From Trichobilharzia regenti (taxonomy: Eukaryota; Platyhelminthes; Trematoda; Strigeidida; Schistosomatidae), in the NCBI GenBank assembly GCA_944472135.2, contig OX235268.1, forward strand, positions 12,530,589 to 12,594,588: a DNA stretch of 64,000 nt, read 5' to 3'. Shown here one piece after another: positions 61,301 through 64,000 of the stretch (its first letter is position 1; each line of letters opens with the position of its first letter). Made by a program: the position numbers and the translations under genes. The notes under the pieces are model-generated. The model saw nothing but the letters and a program-made list of their open reading frames with translations, was not told where the DNA came from and ran no database searches.

Positions 61301-62165
61301 AATCAAGTGAAAAATAGTGGAACTATATAAATAAATTTAAGAAATCGTTTGCTTACCTTGATATGATTATGAGCAATAAATCGTGCTCGAAACATCATCA
61401 GAATACATTACTCTTACAAGGCTACGGACCTGAAACCTTTACATAACACCGCCATCACTACATCTTCTGTAGCTTGCACAGTTGAGGACGAATAAAGCCT
61501 GTTTCTGAGTTGTTCATAGCACAAGATGTTAGAAACCATTCTACCTTACCACCTAGGGTAGATAACTGTGGATAACTACAAACTGTCCACAGGGAACTAG
61601 TGTTTTCTGTTTGAATCTTGAAGACAGAGATTTAATCAAATCTTGTTGGGAATATTCCGAATGACTATAGGAATGTGTTTATCTAATCGATTTCGCTGTT
61701 TACAACGTACTTTGCATCTAAGAAACGTTTGGAGGTAGTTTTACACTTTTTTCTAAGTTATTCCTGCAGAGTAATACCATGAACTCCTTCAGGCATAATC
61801 ATGAATTTATATTTTTGAAAAGTAATTTTTACGAAAGCGTGGCAAGCTATGCAGAAAAGGCTAACAACTGCTTTCCACATTCAGAAAGAAACACGTGTTT
61901 TTCAGTTGTAACATACACCGACTAGTGGGTATATTCACCGCTGTCTTACAGAAGGTCACTGGCAACCGAAACAGCCTACTGGTAACACATCCAACTTCAG
62001 TCCTATGTGACTTAGTCTCAAATAACTGTCTGCGATCATTTCTTCCCAGGTTGCAGATACACTCAGCTGAGTAGGTTTAACAAGTACGCAACCTAGGTGG
62101 AAATCCATAGGTCAACTCTCCCGAATCATGCAACAGCGTGTAATGAATACAACTTTTAGTACGTC
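61301..62165. other. Post-PLE stretch without a supported gene
   Basis: Starts with the likely 3' untranslated end of element B, which includes a hairpin (GAGC...GCTC) followed at once by GAAAC near 61371-61396. Nothing else recognised. Confidence 0.4.
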
Positions 62166-62169
62166 CAAG

Positions 62170-62451
62170 TGTGGTGAGAGCGGGCCGTGAGGAAATATGA
62201 GCAAGGCTGATTCAACAACCAATCACAGCAAAGTTAACGTGGCAAAATATGCTTCGCAGATAGAGAACTCTATTTGTCGAGGAATCTCGAAACAAACAAT
62301 CAGAAGCCTGCATTTGTCTGCCTAACTTCTGATAAACAAACAATCAGACGACTGCGCTTGTCTATATTAATGTATGTGAAATATGTATAAATACGTGTTG
62401 ATTTTCATAATAAAACGATCTGTTGCCTGGCCCTTGTCTTCTGTTGTTACA
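62170..62451 (+). repeat. Solo LTR of the compact LTR family, plus strand
   Basis: 282 bp from TGTGGTGAGAGCG to CTGTTGTTACA, nearly identical to the LTRs at 47.6-49.2 kb but on the opposite strand. Flanked by CAAG at 62166-62169 and 62452-62455, a perfect 4 bp target-site duplication. TATAAATA and AATAAA are present. Two of the three CCAAT boxes have changed to CAAACAATCA. No interior. Confidence 0.9.
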
Positions 62452-62490
62452 CAAGAAGACACAATTTCACAGGATTGGAAAACAAATTTT

Positions 62491-62496
62491 TTATTT
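62491..62496 (-). terminator. Polyadenylation signal AATAAA
   Basis: On the minus strand CTTAAATAAAAAATTTG lies ~345 bases after the stop of the exon at 62842-63046, a plausible 3' UTR end for that gene. Position given to within a few bases. Confidence 0.35.
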
Positions 62497-62841
62497 AAGA
62501 ACAAAGTTTATGCTAAACTAAACTAAACTACATGTACATCTACTATACTACTTTTATAAAAATTTGTTTTCTTCTTCATATTCCGATTGGCTCTAGAAAA
62601 CGATGTAAACATGAAATAAATGACAAAACTGATTGTCTTCAGGACTTCTCCACATCACTTCAGGATAAAAGCGTAATGATAACAATAGATTTCCATTATT
62701 GAATAGTGTCTCTGTCATGTCACCTGCTTTCGTTAACGATGAAGAACTGGTGTCATCGCAACATCAGCCTGGCTGTCAAAGATACCGTTTAAAATGACTT
62801 GGTAAACGTAGTCTTGCTATGCGCATATGAAATCTAACCTC

Positions 62842-63197
62842 TTAGAGCTGAGTGAAAGCAGTGACTGCATTTTCAACCATCACTGCCTCCGCAGAACCGT
62901 TTGTGTTCGTTGGGACAATCATGGAAGCAATTGTGAAGCTCATGTGTCTGAATACAGTAGACGTCATCTCACGTTGAGTGTTGTCATCTTGGCTTGAACA
63001 TTTGTCGTGAATGTCATCCTTGAGGCTTCCATACAAGTTACAAGCCCTATAATTGGGTGCCAGAAGAAGAAAGTTAGTCAGCCTATAGTGGGACACCATG
63101 CGATGAAGGATAGTTTAGCTAGGCTAACATTAGTTTTGGGGGTAAAAATGACACCACTCACCTATTTACATGTATTACGTCGTACTTTGTGCAAAAT
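62842..63197 (-). CDS. Last two exons of a minus-strand gene, unknown protein
   Basis: Exon 63162-63197 is a 36 nt micro-exon between a strong acceptor (TTGTCTTACAG) and a strong donor (AATAG then GTGAGT). It enters and leaves in phase 2 and reads FCTKYDVIHVN. It joins in frame to exon 62842-63046 (acceptor CCAATTATAG), 67 codons with richer GC: NLYGSLKDDIHDKCSSQDDN, MTSTVFRHMSFTIASMIVPT, SAEAVMVENAVTAFTQL, stop TAA. Upstream exons, probably beyond 63200, were not resolved. Family not recognised. Confidence 0.62.
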
Positions 63198-64000
63198 CTG
63201 TAAGACAATATGCGTGAAATTACACTGATTTTCTTCTCAGTTATTCATATAAAATCCCGACTGTCTACGCAAAAAAACTATTCAAAACATTTTGATGTGT
63301 AATCGTAGTACTCTTTTGTGCATTTACTAAAAATGAGATAGTGCATCTCCATTGAAAAGTGAAGGGGGCAAGAAGGTAGGAGGACCTAATGATCATTACA
63401 TAGCGAAAAGCAGGCTCGCTACTCTTCAGGGTCTTGTCTTAAGTTTGGTGACTTGAAGATTTCAACTTGTGGGACGTTAGGCTTCATTGTCATTGCATAC
63501 TATGGACAAGCAACATTCATTCTATAACGTCCTACTTAAGCCTAACACTCAGGTGTGAATTCTCATGTGAACTCAAACGATTTCATCTTGCAGACGGTTA
63601 TTCCGAGGAGCAGTGAAGTTAAATTCTGATGTCGACTTTCACGAGTGTGAAGACAATTTGTAACGAAATCTGTAATAAGTTCAAATCAGTTCTTAGACAG
63701 AGGAGGCACACAGGATGCTTTTCATCAGTTTGTTTGTTTCAAGTTGGAACACGATTGATATCTCTACAAATATACTTATGAAATTTATTGTGATACTAGC
63801 TAATGCCTGACATGCTACAGCGGAAGTGGCCTCGAGTGAGTTCTAGTGAGAAGTGCTGATCAGTGTGGTTCACTCGGTCAGCAGTAAGGACAACTACTCA
63901 CCACTGATGACGTGCTAATTAGATCACAAATTAGTTGAAGTGAGAATTCATAGTCTGTTCGTTGTGGAGTAAGTTCCCATTGGCTGAATAGTCTACAAGC
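63198..64000. other. Right-edge stretch, probably upstream introns
   Basis: A minus-strand segment at about 63330-63390 before a GTAAAT donor is open (SLFNGDALSHF) but joining it to the next exon would create a stop. Nothing else seen. Confidence 0.35.

Overview
The window looks like schistosomatid (blood-fluke) nuclear DNA. It is AT-rich, its coding sequence is split into very small exons by GT-AG introns (some only 27-32 nt), and much of it is transposon-derived. The repeats fit Schistosoma: hammerhead-ribozyme repeats resembling the Sm-alpha class, an RTE/SR2-like LINE, a CR1-like LINE, Penelope-like elements with a GIY-YIG endonuclease, a Merlin DNA transposon and several LTR families. 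The species cannot be fixed by eye, and no rRNA or functional tRNA gene was seen.

Layout. 1-5.5 kb: two candidate plus-strand exons and an ~830 bp repeat with a hammerhead core at one end. 5.5-15.6 kb: a plus-strand gene for a small multi-pass membrane protein (seven exons in consistent phase, 256 codons) with possible extra N-terminal exons. 18.6-20.4 kb: a CR1-like LINE 3' end, a second copy of the 830 bp repeat and a tRNA-derived SINE. 21.9-22.2 kb: the last exon of a minus-strand gene. 24.2-25.1 kb: a Merlin transposon with terminal inverted repeats, target-site duplication and a broken transposase. 25-37 kb: mostly unassigned, with a few candidate exons and hammerhead-repeat fragments. 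37.2-40.3 kb: a long imperfect inverted duplication centred on an assembly gap, with one LTR present in both arms and another in the right arm only. 41.0-43.5 kb: a decayed RTE-type LINE, minus strand. 47.6-49.2 kb: a compact LTR element in tandem (three LTRs, two identical-length interiors), minus strand. 52.2-58.0 kb: a plus-strand gene of many small exons with a Penelope-like element in an intron. 58.6-61.3 kb: Penelope-like sequence, including a near full-length but broken copy. 62.2-63.2 kb: a solo LTR of the 47.6 kb family next to the last two exons of a minus-strand gene.

None of the host genes could be named. The gene models come from splice sites, unbroken reading frames and phase agreement across introns. 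Transposon calls rest on protein motifs, terminal repeats and target-site duplications read directly from the sequence. Long stretches between them appear to be intron or intergenic DNA.
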